From contig NZ_JBGAFX010000002.1 in assembly GCF_044227025.1 (NCBI RefSeq), positions 248,001-312,000 on the forward strand: a DNA stretch of 64,000 bases. Reading direction: 5' to 3'. A model generated the notes under the pieces. That model saw only the letters and a program-made list of their open reading frames with translations, was not told the origin of the DNA and searched no databases. The DNA comes from Dokdonella_A sp044227025 (GTDB lineage Bacteria; Pseudomonadota; Gammaproteobacteria; Xanthomonadales; Rhodanobacteraceae). Position 1 is the stretch's first letter. The number at the start of each line of letters is the position of its first letter. The position numbers and the translations under genes are program-made. Shown here in pieces: positions 17,269 to 31,022 of this stretch.

Positions 17269-18210
17269 ATGGCGGGTTCCGGCTCCAGCACCAGAATCGA
17301 TCCCGAGGTCTACAAGACCTTGCTCGAATCGACCAAGGCGATTCCCTGGAAGATCGACTGGAGCAGCATGAAATTCGCCTACATCGGGCCGCAGATCGAG
17401 AAGCTGCTCGGATGGACGCCGGAAAGCTGGATCACGGTGCAGGACTGGGCCGAACGCATCCATCCGGAGGACCGCGAGCGGGTCGTGTCGTTCTGTGTTG
17501 CGCAGTCGCAGGCGGGTGTCGACCACGAAGCGGACTATCGGGCGTTGACGCGCGACGGCGGTTACGTGTGGATGCGCGACGTCGTGCACGTGGTGCGCGA
17601 CGAGAACCTCGCCGTCGAGGCGCTCGTCGGCTTCATGTTCGACATCAGCGAGCGCAAGCAGAACGAGGAACAACTGCTTGGCTTGCAGGCGGAGCTGCAG
17701 GACCTGTCCTTCAAGGACGCGCTGACCGGTCTCGCCAACCGGCGCCGCTTCGACCACGTGATGGAACGTGAGTGGACCGAAGCGAAGGCGAATCGCCAGC
17801 CGCTCTCGCTGGTGATGATCGACATCGACTACTTCAAGCAATACAACGACCACTATGGGCACCTGCAGGGCGACGCCTGCCTGAAGCAGGTCGCCGACCT
17901 GTTGTTCAGCGCGTCGAAGGGCGCGCACGATTTCCTCGCGCGCTTCGGCGGCGAGGAATTCGCTCTCGTGCTGCCGGGCACCGGCTCCGAGCCGGCACGC
18001 AAGATCGCATGGCGCTGTCGTGACGCGGTCGCGCGGGCGCGCATCGCCCATGCAGGGTCTTCGATCGGCGAGAACCTCACGATCAGCCTCGGCGTTGGAA
18101 CGACGACTCCGAAGGACGACGAGGACGCGATGGCGTTCATCGACCTGGTTGACCGGCGCCTCTATCTTGCCAAGCAGCAGGGTCGCGACCGGATCGTCAC
18201 GGAAGCCTGA
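17269..18210 (+). CDS. PAS-GGDEF diguanylate cyclase
   Basis: 313 residues from the ATG at 17269 (MAGSGSSTRIDPEVYK). No membrane segment. A PAS domain with PAC motif covers about 25-140 (FAYIGPQIEKLLGWTPESW, ADYRALTRDGGYVWMRDVVHVVRD, GFMFDISERKQNE), then GGDEF domain 150-313 with DALTGLANRRRFD, IDIDYFKQYND and the active site ARFGGEEFALVLPG. It should make cyclic di-GMP in response to a signal bound by the PAS fold. The inhibitory I-site RxxD is changed (GAHD four residues before the active-site segment), so product feedback may be lost. Longer starts upstream lack family sequence. Confidence 0.88.
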   Translation: MAGSGSSTRIDPEVYKTLLESTKAIPWKIDWSSMKFAYIGPQIEKLLGWTPESWITVQDWAERIHPEDRERVVSFCVAQSQAGVDHEADYRALTRDGGYVWMRDVVHVVRDENLAVEALVGFMFDISERKQNEEQLLGLQAELQDLSFKDALTGLANRRRFDHVMEREWTEAKANRQPLSLVMIDIDYFKQYNDHYGHLQGDACLKQVADLLFSASKGAHDFLARFGGEEFALVLPGTGSEPARKIAWRCRDAVARARIAHAGSSIGENLTISLGVGTTTPKDDEDAMAFIDLVDRRLYLAKQQGRDRIVTEA

Positions 18211-18413
18211 GCATTCGATGCGATGGTTTTGGATCGCGCTGCAGGCTCGATTGGTCGGCCAGCATGCAATGCGGCCCGGTACGAATTGCATGGGACGTGA
18301 AATTTTTTCCGATCGGTTTCAGCCCTTGTTCTCTGGTGAGGCCGTTTTCCTCTGTGCGCGTATCTGGCACGCGATCTGCACAGGAAGCGGGAGGAAGCTG
18401 CCCAGAGAACGAT

Positions 18414-19529
18414 ATGACTGTTCAGGAGTCGTGTTTCAGGAGCATTGGTCGGGTCGAGCCGGTGACGCGCGCGAAGCACATCGCTGGCGCCGATGCGGCG
18501 TGCCTGAGCCACACGGCGGAGCGCATCGCGCGTTTGCTCCGATATGATTACGGCCGCGCGGGGAACCCCGCCACCGACACGCAACAGCGCGTCTATTTCG
18601 TGCCCGATCACCCGCTGACCGCGGTCGAGGCAGGGCGACTCGGCGTGTGCTCCGATAGCGACCTGTTTGGCGGCGTCGTGCCGCATGCTTTCGTCGCCAC
18701 GCGCGCCGCGACGCATCCACCTGTTTCGGCAGATGCCCAGGTGCCTCAGAATTGGTCGTATGCACTCGCACGCATCATTTCCGGTTGCGTTTTGCGCGGC
18801 TTCAGCGCCTTCTCGCACGCCGATGCGCGGCTCGCGGCCCAACGGCTCCTGCGCACGGGGCCGATTCGGCTCGATTGCGGCGGCAGCGGAGCGTCACACG
18901 ACATTCTTTGCAACATGGACGAATTCGACGAGGCTTTGAACGGGATTGCCGTTGTCGACTTCGCCACCCAAGGCGTGGTTGTGGAGCAAGCGCTGGCGGA
19001 ACAGACGACCTACGTGGTCGGTCGCGCGCGCGTCGCCAATGAATGCGTGAGCTATGTCGGCACGCGACGCGCAGCGCGAATCGAATCCGGACGCCCGATC
19101 CACTCGGGCTGCGATCTTGCCGTCGTGGCGGGCGATTTCTCCGCGCTCGACAGCGTCGGTCTGTCCACCGAAGCGCGCCATGCGGTGCTCGCGGCTGCAC
19201 GTTACGACCTGGCGATCTCGCACGCGTATCGTTCATCGTTTGCTTCGCGCCGCAGCTACGACGTCGTGCTGGGCCACGACAGGCACGGAAGCGCGCGCAT
19301 GGGCGTGCGTGGACCGTCGTGGAGTGTTGCTGCGGAAAGCCCTGCGGAAGTTGCCGCGATGGCCGCGTTCCGCGATGTGCCGGGGTTGCGTTGCCTGCGC
19401 GCATCTACCTACGAAGCGCTCGGCGAAGTGCGGGATGTGCCGTCGGACGCAATGGTCTATTATCGAAGTGGCGGCGCAGACGGCGAGACGCTGACCAGGT
19501 ACTGCACGATCGACGTGCACGGTTGCTGA
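18414..19529 (+). CDS. DUF3182 family protein
   Basis: 371 residues from the ATG at 18414, matching the usual family size. Recognised blocks are YFVPDHPLTAVEAGRLGV, DLFGGVVPHAFVATRAATHP, GFSAFSHADARLAAQRLL, QTTYVVGRARVANECVSYVGT, GCDLAVVAGDFSAL, SRRSYDVVLGHDRHG and VYYRS. The order of blocks resembles an ATP-grasp fold, but this is a structural guess. Function of the family is unknown to me. An in-frame ATG at 18264 would prepend 50 residues of low-quality sequence. It sits between a diguanylate cyclase and a histidine-kinase-like gene, with 203 bases before it holding no other gene. Confidence 0.8.
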   Translation: MTVQESCFRSIGRVEPVTRAKHIAGADAACLSHTAERIARLLRYDYGRAGNPATDTQQRVYFVPDHPLTAVEAGRLGVCSDSDLFGGVVPHAFVATRAATHPPVSADAQVPQNWSYALARIISGCVLRGFSAFSHADARLAAQRLLRTGPIRLDCGGSGASHDILCNMDEFDEALNGIAVVDFATQGVVVEQALAEQTTYVVGRARVANECVSYVGTRRAARIESGRPIHSGCDLAVVAGDFSALDSVGLSTEARHAVLAAARYDLAISHAYRSSFASRRSYDVVLGHDRHGSARMGVRGPSWSVAAESPAEVAAMAAFRDVPGLRCLRASTYEALGEVRDVPSDAMVYYRSGGADGETLTRYCTIDVHGC

Positions 19530-19621
19530 TGCACGCAGCCGCCAATGGAAGTCCCTCCTGGCAACGGCACGCACGTTTCCGGGTCGCAACCTGCACAGCG
19601 ACATCCCCTTGGAGACATGCG

Positions 19622-20362
19622 GTGGCCATGGTGGCAACGAAGCAGACGCTGCAAGACAGGGTATCCCGACCGCCCCTGGTCGCCAGTGCCGAGACGCTCG
19701 GTCAGCTGGTCGGCCAGTTCGCGCACGACATCAACAACCAGCTTGCGGTGGTGCTCGCATCCGTGGAGCTCGCGGCGCGCGTTGATGACCGCACAAAGGC
19801 GCGCGAATTGCTTGCCGGCGCGGTGGCGGCGATCGAGCGCCAGCGGGTCCTGCTCGAAGCGATGGCGACCGCATCTGCCGCCTGTGCGAGCCCGCAGCGC
19901 ATCGACGTTCACGCGCTGTTGAAATCCGCGCGCAGTGTGCTGGAAGGGCGGCTCGGTGCGACGACCTTGACGGTCGAACCATTGGCGCGCGATGCGATCG
20001 TGTTGTGCGACCCGACGTTCCTGCTCGACGCATTCGCCCACATGGTGGCGCAGGCGCATTGCGACCAGCCTGGCGATGCGCTGACGATCGAGACGAGCAA
20101 TGGACCATCGACGCGCCACGATCGCGAACGGCAGGATCATCTGGTCCTGATCGCGCGACCATCCGGCGTGAATGCACCGGAGAGTCCGGAACATGCGTTC
20201 GCGCTGTTCTCCGAGTCGGATCGCAGCGGCGGGCTTGGCTTGGCGCAGATCAGCGACACGGCGCGGCGCGCGGGCGGCAATGCGACGCTCGAACGAATGG
20301 CCCATGGTGGTCTTGCGCTGCGCCTCGCGCTGCCGCTCGCCGCATTCCATACCGCCGATTGA
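19622..20362 (+). CDS. Histidine-kinase-like protein with degenerate ATP site
   Basis: About 246 residues, no membrane segment and no N-terminal sensor. The dimerisation helix carries an H-box GQFAHDINNQLAVVLASVELA, as in NtrB-type kinases. In the ATP domain the N-box asparagine is absent (LLDAFAHMVAQAHCDQPG where relatives have NAxxA) and the DxGxG loop is replaced by IARPSGVNAPE, although a G2-like GGLGLAQI remains. It may be a phosphotransfer protein, a phosphatase or a pseudo-kinase. A GTG at 19622 is chosen because GGAG (19611-19614) is well spaced; an ATG at 19628 is possible. It converges on the NtrC-type regulator gene, its likely partner, with 10 bases between. Confidence 0.7.
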   Translation: MAMVATKQTLQDRVSRPPLVASAETLGQLVGQFAHDINNQLAVVLASVELAARVDDRTKARELLAGAVAAIERQRVLLEAMATASAACASPQRIDVHALLKSARSVLEGRLGATTLTVEPLARDAIVLCDPTFLLDAFAHMVAQAHCDQPGDALTIETSNGPSTRHDRERQDHLVLIARPSGVNAPESPEHAFALFSESDRSGGLGLAQISDTARRAGGNATLERMAHGGLALRLALPLAAFHTAD

Positions 20363-20372
20363 AGGCAGCGTA

Positions 20373-21758
20373 TCAGTCGGCTTTCTCGCCTTCCTCCGGC
20401 GGGCTACCGAGCAAATCGTCGTCGATGAGCCCCTGCGAGCGGTAGCGCAGCAGCCGGTTGTAGATGGTCTTGGTGGTGATGCCGAGCGAGCGGGCCGCTC
20501 GCCGTTTGTTGTTGCCGCTGGCGGCGAGTGTCTTGAGCAGCATTTCGCGCTCGATGTCCTCGAAACTCATGCCGACGGCGAAGCGAACCGATCCATCGCT
20601 TTCGGTCACCGCGCGCGGCGCGGCGTCGTCCGCGATTGCGATGACCTGACTGTCGGACAGAATGTAGTGCCGCTGCACGGCGTGGCGCAATTCACGCACG
20701 TTGCCGGGCCAGTTGCGTTCGGACAAACGCCGCAAGGCGGCGCCGTCGAATACGCGTTCGCTGCCGTAGCGCTGGTTGAGGCGTTCGAGAAAATGGCGGG
20801 CCAGCGGCGCGATGTCTTCGCGTCGCCCGCGCAGCGGCGGCAGCGCCAGCGGGAATTCCCCGAGCCGATAGTAGAGGTCGGCTCGCAGGTTGCCATTTTG
20901 GACTGCGAATTGCGGATCGCGGTTGGACGCCGCGACGATGCGCACGTCGACGGGAATCTCGCGCGTACCGCCGACGCGCGTTAGCGCGCGCGTCTCCAGC
21001 ACGCGCAGCAGGTACACCTGCAGGTTCAGCGGCATCTCGGTGATTTCGTCAAGGAACAGGGTGCCACCTTGGGCCTGTTCGAAGTAGCCGGTGTGCGACT
21101 GCGAGGCCCCGGTGAACGAGCCGCGCTCGTGGCCGAACAACTGGCTGCTGAGCAGGTCCGGTGCGATCGCCCCGCAATTGACCGCGATGAATCGGCCCTT
21201 GCGGCCGCTCAGTTCGTGCAGGGCATTGGCGACCAGTTCCTTGCCCGTGCCGCTTTCGCCCTGCACGAACACAGCCACGTCGAGCGGAGCGACGCGGCGG
21301 ATCTGTTCGAACAGTGTCCGCATTGCCGCGCTTTCGCCGACCATGCCGCTGATCGTTGCGCCGCTACGCGAGATGCGGGCCCGCGCGCGGGCATGCGCGT
21401 CAGACATGAGTCGGCCGAGAACTTCCATCGACACCGGCTTGACCAGGTACTCGACCACCGGCTTGCGCACGGCGCGTACCGCGCTTTCGATCGAGGGATG
21501 ACCGGTGACGATCGCGATGCTGCCGTGCGCGGCGAGGTCGAGGTCGTCGATCAGGTCAAGGCCATTGCCATCCGGCAGCACCAGGTCGACGAGCAACAGG
21601 TCAAACTCGTGCTCCATGCTTGCATGGCGCGCTTCGGCAAGCGTTTCCACCGAGGTGACGCGGCAGTCCGAGAGACTCGCAAGTTCGGCAACCAGCGCGC
21701 GGAACGCGGCATTGTCGTCGACCACGAGTACCCGACCGAGGTCCTGCGAAGATCCCAT
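20373..21758 (-). CDS. Sigma-54-dependent response regulator, NtrC family
   Basis: 461 residues in three parts. Receiver domain about 8-125: acidic pair VVDDN, phospho-acceptor Asp58 in LLLVDLVLPDG, and KP at YLVKPVS. AAA+ domain about 145-375: Walker A GESGTGKE, sigma-54 contact loop GSFTGA, Walker B GGTLFLDEI, and arginine region NLRADLYYRL. Fis-type helix-turn-helix at the end: NNKRRAARSLGITTKTIYNRLLRY. The ATG at 21758 follows AGAGGTG on the minus strand. It should activate RpoN promoters when phosphorylated. Two candidate sigma-54 promoters lie within 1.4 kb upstream of it, on both strands. Confidence 0.92.
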   Translation of the reverse strand: MGSSQDLGRVLVVDDNAAFRALVAELASLSDCRVTSVETLAEARHASMEHEFDLLLVDLVLPDGNGLDLIDDLDLAAHGSIAIVTGHPSIESAVRAVRKPVVEYLVKPVSMEVLGRLMSDAHARARARISRSGATISGMVGESAAMRTLFEQIRRVAPLDVAVFVQGESGTGKELVANALHELSGRKGRFIAVNCGAIAPDLLSSQLFGHERGSFTGASQSHTGYFEQAQGGTLFLDEITEMPLNLQVYLLRVLETRALTRVGGTREIPVDVRIVAASNRDPQFAVQNGNLRADLYYRLGEFPLALPPLRGRREDIAPLARHFLERLNQRYGSERVFDGAALRRLSERNWPGNVRELRHAVQRHYILSDSQVIAIADDAAPRAVTESDGSVRFAVGMSFEDIEREMLLKTLAASGNNKRRAARSLGITTKTIYNRLLRYRSQGLIDDDLLGSPPEEGEKAD

Positions 21759-22048
21759 GAAGCACCTCTTGTTACCGTCATCGGAACGCGCGCGGATTGC
21801 GCCACGATTCCTGCCGTGATCACGCGACGATACCTCATTCCGCACCGCGGGCCATCGATCGACGTGGTCAATTCCTCACGCGTTCGGACCCGCGGTCGAA
21901 GACGATACGTCCGCTCGCGTGCTCTGGCCGCATGGTCGCGCGGAAGCGCTGTTGCAGCGTGCGCAAACATTTCGCCGAGTGGGAAAAACTTCCTCGCCAA
22001 TCGGTGCCAAATGGCCTGCTTGCGCGGGGAATTCCTAACCTGAATGGC

Positions 22049-22064
22049 TGGCACACCTCTCGCA
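22049..22064 (+). promoter_or_regulatory. Candidate sigma-54 promoter for 22094-22751
   Basis: TGGCAC (22049-22054), five bases, then TCGCA (22060-22064) against the consensus TGGCAC-N5-TTGCW. The key GG and GC dinucleotides are ten bases apart, as required. Transcription would begin near 22075 and give a leader of about 20 bases. An imperfect dyad TGTTGC...GCAAACA at 21950-21969 lies about 80 bases upstream, a usual distance for an activator site. The divergent neighbour encodes an NtrC-type activator, which strengthens the call. Confidence 0.55.
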
Positions 22065-22093
22065 TTCAGGACAGTGAATCAATTCCGACCGCC

Positions 22094-22378
22094 ATGGACA
22101 TCGTCATGCCGAATCGCTCCCGACCCCGTCCCATCGGCGCCCTTTCAGGCGAACTGAGCATTCTCGCCGCGGGTGTGCACGCGCTGTTGATCGAGGGCGA
22201 TCGCCTTGTCTACGCGGCGGACGACGGAAAGATCTATGCGGAGTCTCCGGAGGCAGCGACCGACATCCCGCTGCACTGGATTGCCGGCACATTCCGCCTC
22301 GGACAACCTTTCGAATCGCTTGTCGAGGATCTCAAGTGCCTGCGGGACGCGCGCAAGAAGGACTGGATACTCGATTGA
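22094..22378 (+). CDS. Small protein of unknown function, first of a pair
   Basis: 94 residues (MDIVMPNRSRPRPIGALSG...KKDWILD). The core GALSGELSILAAGVHALLIEGDRLVYAADDGKIYAESPEAA reads as a compact alpha/beta fold; no membrane segment, cysteine or catalytic motif is present. I do not recognise a family. The ATG at 22094 lacks a clear ribosome site and the in-frame ATG at 22106 is an alternative. It sits behind a candidate sigma-54 promoter and 13 bases before a second small gene, and is divergent from the NtrC-type regulator, so joint control by that regulator is the working inference. Confidence 0.6.
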   Translation: MDIVMPNRSRPRPIGALSGELSILAAGVHALLIEGDRLVYAADDGKIYAESPEAATDIPLHWIAGTFRLGQPFESLVEDLKCLRDARKKDWILD

Positions 22379-22391
22379 CGCGAGGCCAAGC

Positions 22392-22751
22392 ATGACCATT
22401 CCAATCAATCCGACCGGCAGGTGGCAGACCGTCGCGACTTTCGAAGTGGACAATGCCGCTTCGACGCTGTACGCGCTGGCCATCATGTCGGAACCGGCCG
22501 ACATCTACCGGATTGTTCCCACCTGGGAGTCGCCCGCCGGACGCCGCTGGTTCGACATCGCGGTCGACTTCACCGTTGGTGAGCGTCGCGCCGTACGCAT
22601 CACGCAGGCGTTGATTGCTTCGCTCGAGCATTCCTCCAGGGACGGCGACATCGGCGCGTTTCGGCTCGTCAGCGGGCTCGAATGGTTGCAACTGGCCAAT
22701 GCGCAGCTGGCGATGCCCCTGGATTTCCTGGAAGCCCCGCGCCCTTCGTGA
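22392..22751 (+). CDS. Small protein of unknown function, second of a pair
   Basis: 119 residues (MTIPINPTGRWQTVATFEVDN...MPLDFLEAPRPS). It has amphipathic beta strands and helices (STLYALAIMSEPADIYRIVPTWES, RRWFDIAVDFTVGERRAVRITQALIASLEHS) and no signal peptide or membrane helix. GAGG at 22382-22385 is spaced well before the ATG. No family is recognised. Its 13-base distance from the preceding gene implies one transcript, and 180 bases beyond its stop lies the tail of the candidate leftward small RNA. Confidence 0.65.
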   Translation: MTIPINPTGRWQTVATFEVDNAASTLYALAIMSEPADIYRIVPTWESPAGRRWFDIAVDFTVGERRAVRITQALIASLEHSSRDGDIGAFRLVSGLEWLQLANAQLAMPLDFLEAPRPS

Positions 22752-22921
22752 GCGGCGTGGCGACGCCGCTTGCGGCCCCCGGTGTACTCCTCGATGGAAA
22801 AGCGGTGGCGAACCGCCCGCATGCAACAAGTGTGCGTTGCAAACCGGATCGACCACCTCCCTTGTACGCGACTTCCAGTGCCGCATGCCGCGCTCGCGTT
22901 CACAGCACCCGGCTCCCCTCG

Positions 22922-22950
22922 AAAAAAAAAGGACTGCCCCGAGGCAGTCC
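22922..22950 (-). terminator. Intrinsic terminator of leftward transcript
   Basis: Perfect 8-bp stem GGACTGCC/GGCAGTCC (22931-22938, 22943-22950) with a four-base loop. On the minus strand it is followed by nine U (A tract at 22922-22930). On the plus strand the stem is followed by GAAAATCC, so it would not terminate the rightward small genes. No minus-strand protein gene leads into it. Confidence 0.85.
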
Positions 22951-23083
22951 GAAAATCCGAGGCCTGATATGCGGGGTGCTGCGCTGGAGACAGGACCCGG
23001 GCATCTTGGGTGGGAGGGTTGGCAGGAACCTCGGATGATTGAAGCGTGGATACAGCCAAGCTGGGTGGAGTGGGTGGCCCCTG
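22922..23083 (-). ncRNA. Candidate sigma-54-dependent structured small RNA
   Basis: No protein gene fits 22752-23215, yet the minus strand has a full transcription unit. A sigma-54-like promoter lies at 23094-23109, the start would be near 23083, and there is a strong intrinsic terminator at 22922-22950. The RNA of about 160 nt would have an 8-bp stem (23029-23036 with 22955-22962) enclosing a 66-base loop region. Two C-rich stretches stand out: CCACCCACTCCACCC (23077-23063) in the 5' part and CCCTCCCACCC (23018-23008) inside the hairpin. C-rich loops of this sort pair with Shine-Dalgarno sequences in known small RNAs such as Xanthomonas sX13. No Rfam family is recognised by eye; 6S and 4.5S hallmarks are absent. 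Confidence 0.5.
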
Positions 23084-23093
23084 ACTGATCCTT

Positions 23094-23109
23094 AGCACGG
23101 CCCGTGCCA
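23094..23109 (-). promoter_or_regulatory. Candidate sigma-54 promoter of the small RNA
   Basis: Read leftward: TGGCAC (23109-23104), GGGCC, then GTGCT (23098-23094), one mismatch from TGGCAC-N5-TTGCT, with GG and GC exactly ten bases apart. The element is also part of a 13-base palindrome (GCACGG-C-CCGTGC), so an operator function is an alternative reading. A GCGCAAA-type element at 23154-23163 resembles one upstream of the other sigma-54-like promoter (21963-21969). Confidence 0.5.
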
Positions 23110-23452
23110 GCGCTCCGTATCCAGGCGCGGCCTTCCGACGAGTCGGCAAGCGCGCGCAAAACACGCTGGTGCGATAGCGCTGCGGATCAAACGAAATGTC
23201 CACAGGGTCGCGTGCATGGCACAACCGGCGGGAAAATTTTATCCACACCGTGAAAATATTTGCGCGATGCCGCGAACGCCGCGAATGTGTACGCTTGCGC
23301 CATCACATCGAGCCATCCCGCGCGCGGCAATCGCGACGGGTGGCGCGAGGGTGGTGACGACATCGCGCCGGGTGCGTGCGGTGGACAGGGGCGGCGCCCG
23401 AATGTGCGCCGTGTTCGGTCGAGCTTGCCTCGGCGAGAACGGAGAACAGGCA

Positions 23453-29224
<5,772 letters not shown>

Positions 29225-29233
29225 TCCTGCGGC

Positions 29234-30985
29234 ATGAGCATGGCAGACAAGAAGGCAAGAATCCTCCTCGTCGACGACCAGCCGTCGAGGCTGCTCACGT
29301 ACGAGGCGATCCTCGCGTCGCTCGGCGAGGAACTCGTGACGGCACAGTCCGGCGAGGAAGCGCTGCGGCACCTCATGACCGACGAGTATGCAGTCATCCT
29401 GCTTGACGTGAGCATGCCGGGCATGGACGGATTCGAGACCGCGAATCTCATCCATGCGCATCCGCGCTTCGAGAAGACACCGATCATCTTCGTTACCGGT
29501 GTGCATGTCAGCGAGCTCGATCGTCTGCAGGGTTACCGGCTCGGTGCGATCGATTACGTGCAGATCCCGTTGGTGCCGGACATCCTGCGCAGCAAGGTAG
29601 CCGTGCTGGTGGAGCTGTATCGGAAGCGACTCGAGTTGAGCGCGCTCAATCTCAGCCTGGCGGGAGAGAACGAGAGCCTTGCGCAGGCGAACCTCGCGTT
29701 GCAGACCGAACGCGCACGCGAGTTCCAGGCGCTGTCGGAAACGCTTGCGACGGCGAATGCCAAGCTGTCGTCGACGAACGCGGCCCTGGAGATCGAAGTC
29801 GCCGAACGGCGTCGCGCCGAGGGCGTCGCGTCACAGCTCGCGGAAAACCTGCGCGCGCTGGATCGACGCAAGGACGAGTTCCTCGCCACGCTCGCGCACG
29901 AACTTCGAAATCCTCTTGCGCCGATCCGCAGTGCGGTTTCGGTGCTGCGCGATGCGCGTCTGCAGCCTGAAGCGACCGCGCATACGCTCGACGTGATCGA
30001 GCGACAGCTCAAGCAGCTCGTACGCCTGGTCGACGACCTGCTGGACGTCTCACGCATCACCTACGACCGCATCGAGCTCAAGCGCGAGCACGTCGACCTC
30101 GCGACGATTCTCGCCGCCGCGCGCGAGATGATCTCGCCTGCCATCGAACAACGACAGCAGACGCTGGAACTGGACATTGCGGCGACGGCGATCGATGTAC
30201 ACGGCGATCCGCAGCGCCTCATCCAGGTATTCGGCAATCTGCTCAACAATGCCAGCAAGTACACCCGCCCTGGCGGCACGATTGGCCTGTCGAGCGTAGC
30301 CATGGATGATCGCGTGATCGTGTCGGTCAGCGACAATGGCATCGGCATTTGCCCCACCGAGCTGGATTCGGTGTTCGATCTGTTCGTGCAGGTCGATGCG
30401 TCGCGTGAGCACGCGCAGGGTGGCCTCGGGATCGGCTTGACGCTGGTGAAACGTCTGGTCGAAATGCATGGCGGCAGCGTCACCGCGCACAGCGAGGGGC
30501 TCGGACATGGTTCGCGCTTCGTCGTCGAGTTGCCGAGAACGCTGGTGGCGCCCGCCGGGACGTCGATTGCGGAGGGCCCGAGCGTGTCGGTTCGCCGCCA
30601 CGTTGCGGTCATCGACGACAACCGCGACGCCGCCGACATGCTTGCGTTGACCGTGCGGATGCTCGGCCATGACGTGAGGACGGTGTACGACCCGTTGCTC
30701 GCTCTCGACGTCATCGATGCGTTCGCGCCGGACATCGCCTTCGTCGACATCGGCATGCCGAAACTGGATGGCCTCGAGCTGGCGCGGATGATCCGTGCGC
30801 GCCACGGAAGCCACATCCGGCTGGTGGCGTTGACGGGCTGGGGCCAGCCCGCCGATCGCGCACGTTCCAGCGATGCCGGTTTCGATTTCCACTTCGTCAA
30901 GCCGATCGACCTGGAACAGGTCGAACGCCTGTGCGCGACCTCGTCGACCGACGAGCGCGAGCGACATTCGAAACTGTCGCAGTAG
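29234..30985 (+). CDS. Hybrid sensor kinase: receiver - kinase - receiver
   Basis: 583 residues without membrane segments. N-terminal receiver (about 8-125): ILLVDDQPS, Asp in VILLDVSMPGMDG; the conserved Lys is changed (DYVQIPL where KP is usual). A coiled coil follows (about 135-205). HisKA has its His in TLAHELRNPLAPIRSA, and HATPase has NLLNNASKYT, DNGIGI and GGLGIGLTLV. The C-terminal receiver (about 455-570) has VIDDNRDAAD, FVDIGMPKLDG and FHFVKPID. Its gene starts nine bases after the poly-HAMP kinase, so the two are almost certainly one transcript and may pass phosphate between them. The ATG at 29240 is an alternative start. Confidence 0.9.
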   Translation: MSMADKKARILLVDDQPSRLLTYEAILASLGEELVTAQSGEEALRHLMTDEYAVILLDVSMPGMDGFETANLIHAHPRFEKTPIIFVTGVHVSELDRLQGYRLGAIDYVQIPLVPDILRSKVAVLVELYRKRLELSALNLSLAGENESLAQANLALQTERAREFQALSETLATANAKLSSTNAALEIEVAERRRAEGVASQLAENLRALDRRKDEFLATLAHELRNPLAPIRSAVSVLRDARLQPEATAHTLDVIERQLKQLVRLVDDLLDVSRITYDRIELKREHVDLATILAAAREMISPAIEQRQQTLELDIAATAIDVHGDPQRLIQVFGNLLNNASKYTRPGGTIGLSSVAMDDRVIVSVSDNGIGICPTELDSVFDLFVQVDASREHAQGGLGIGLTLVKRLVEMHGGSVTAHSEGLGHGSRFVVELPRTLVAPAGTSIAEGPSVSVRRHVAVIDDNRDAADMLALTVRMLGHDVRTVYDPLLALDVIDAFAPDIAFVDIGMPKLDGLELARMIRARHGSHIRLVALTGWGQPADRARSSDAGFDFHFVKPIDLEQVERLCATSSTDERERHSKLSQ

Positions 30986-31022
30986 CGGCGCGGGCTGGGG
31001 GACGGCTCTCCGCATCAGACGC

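Larger units (their letters stand above)
22752..23452. other. Long non-coding interval between small genes and poly-HAMP kinase
   Basis: About 700 bases. The left half contains the candidate leftward RNA, its terminator and promoter. The right half (23110-23452) is the leader of the poly-HAMP kinase gene; a frame is open from 23216 but the sequence before the ATG at 23453 is unlike any domain. AT-richer patches (AAAATTTTATCCACACC, 23233-23249; GAAAATATTTG, 23252-23262) may mark the kinase promoter. Confidence 0.5.

Noticed and set aside
22922..23083. The candidate RNA as 6S RNA or signal-recognition-particle RNA
   Set aside because: The large central bubble with closing stems of 6S and the GGAAGG/AGCAGC tetraloop region of 4.5S RNA are not present.
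22505..23248. Long minus-strand open frames across 22332-23248
   Set aside because: They run through the perfect terminator hairpin and its A tract, have low-complexity Arg/Ser/Pro translation and lack ribosome sites; they are shadows of GC-rich sequence.
23216..23452. Upstream start of the poly-HAMP kinase at 23216
   Set aside because: The 79 extra residues have no domain and no ribosome site, whereas the ATG at 23453 follows GGAGA at good spacing.
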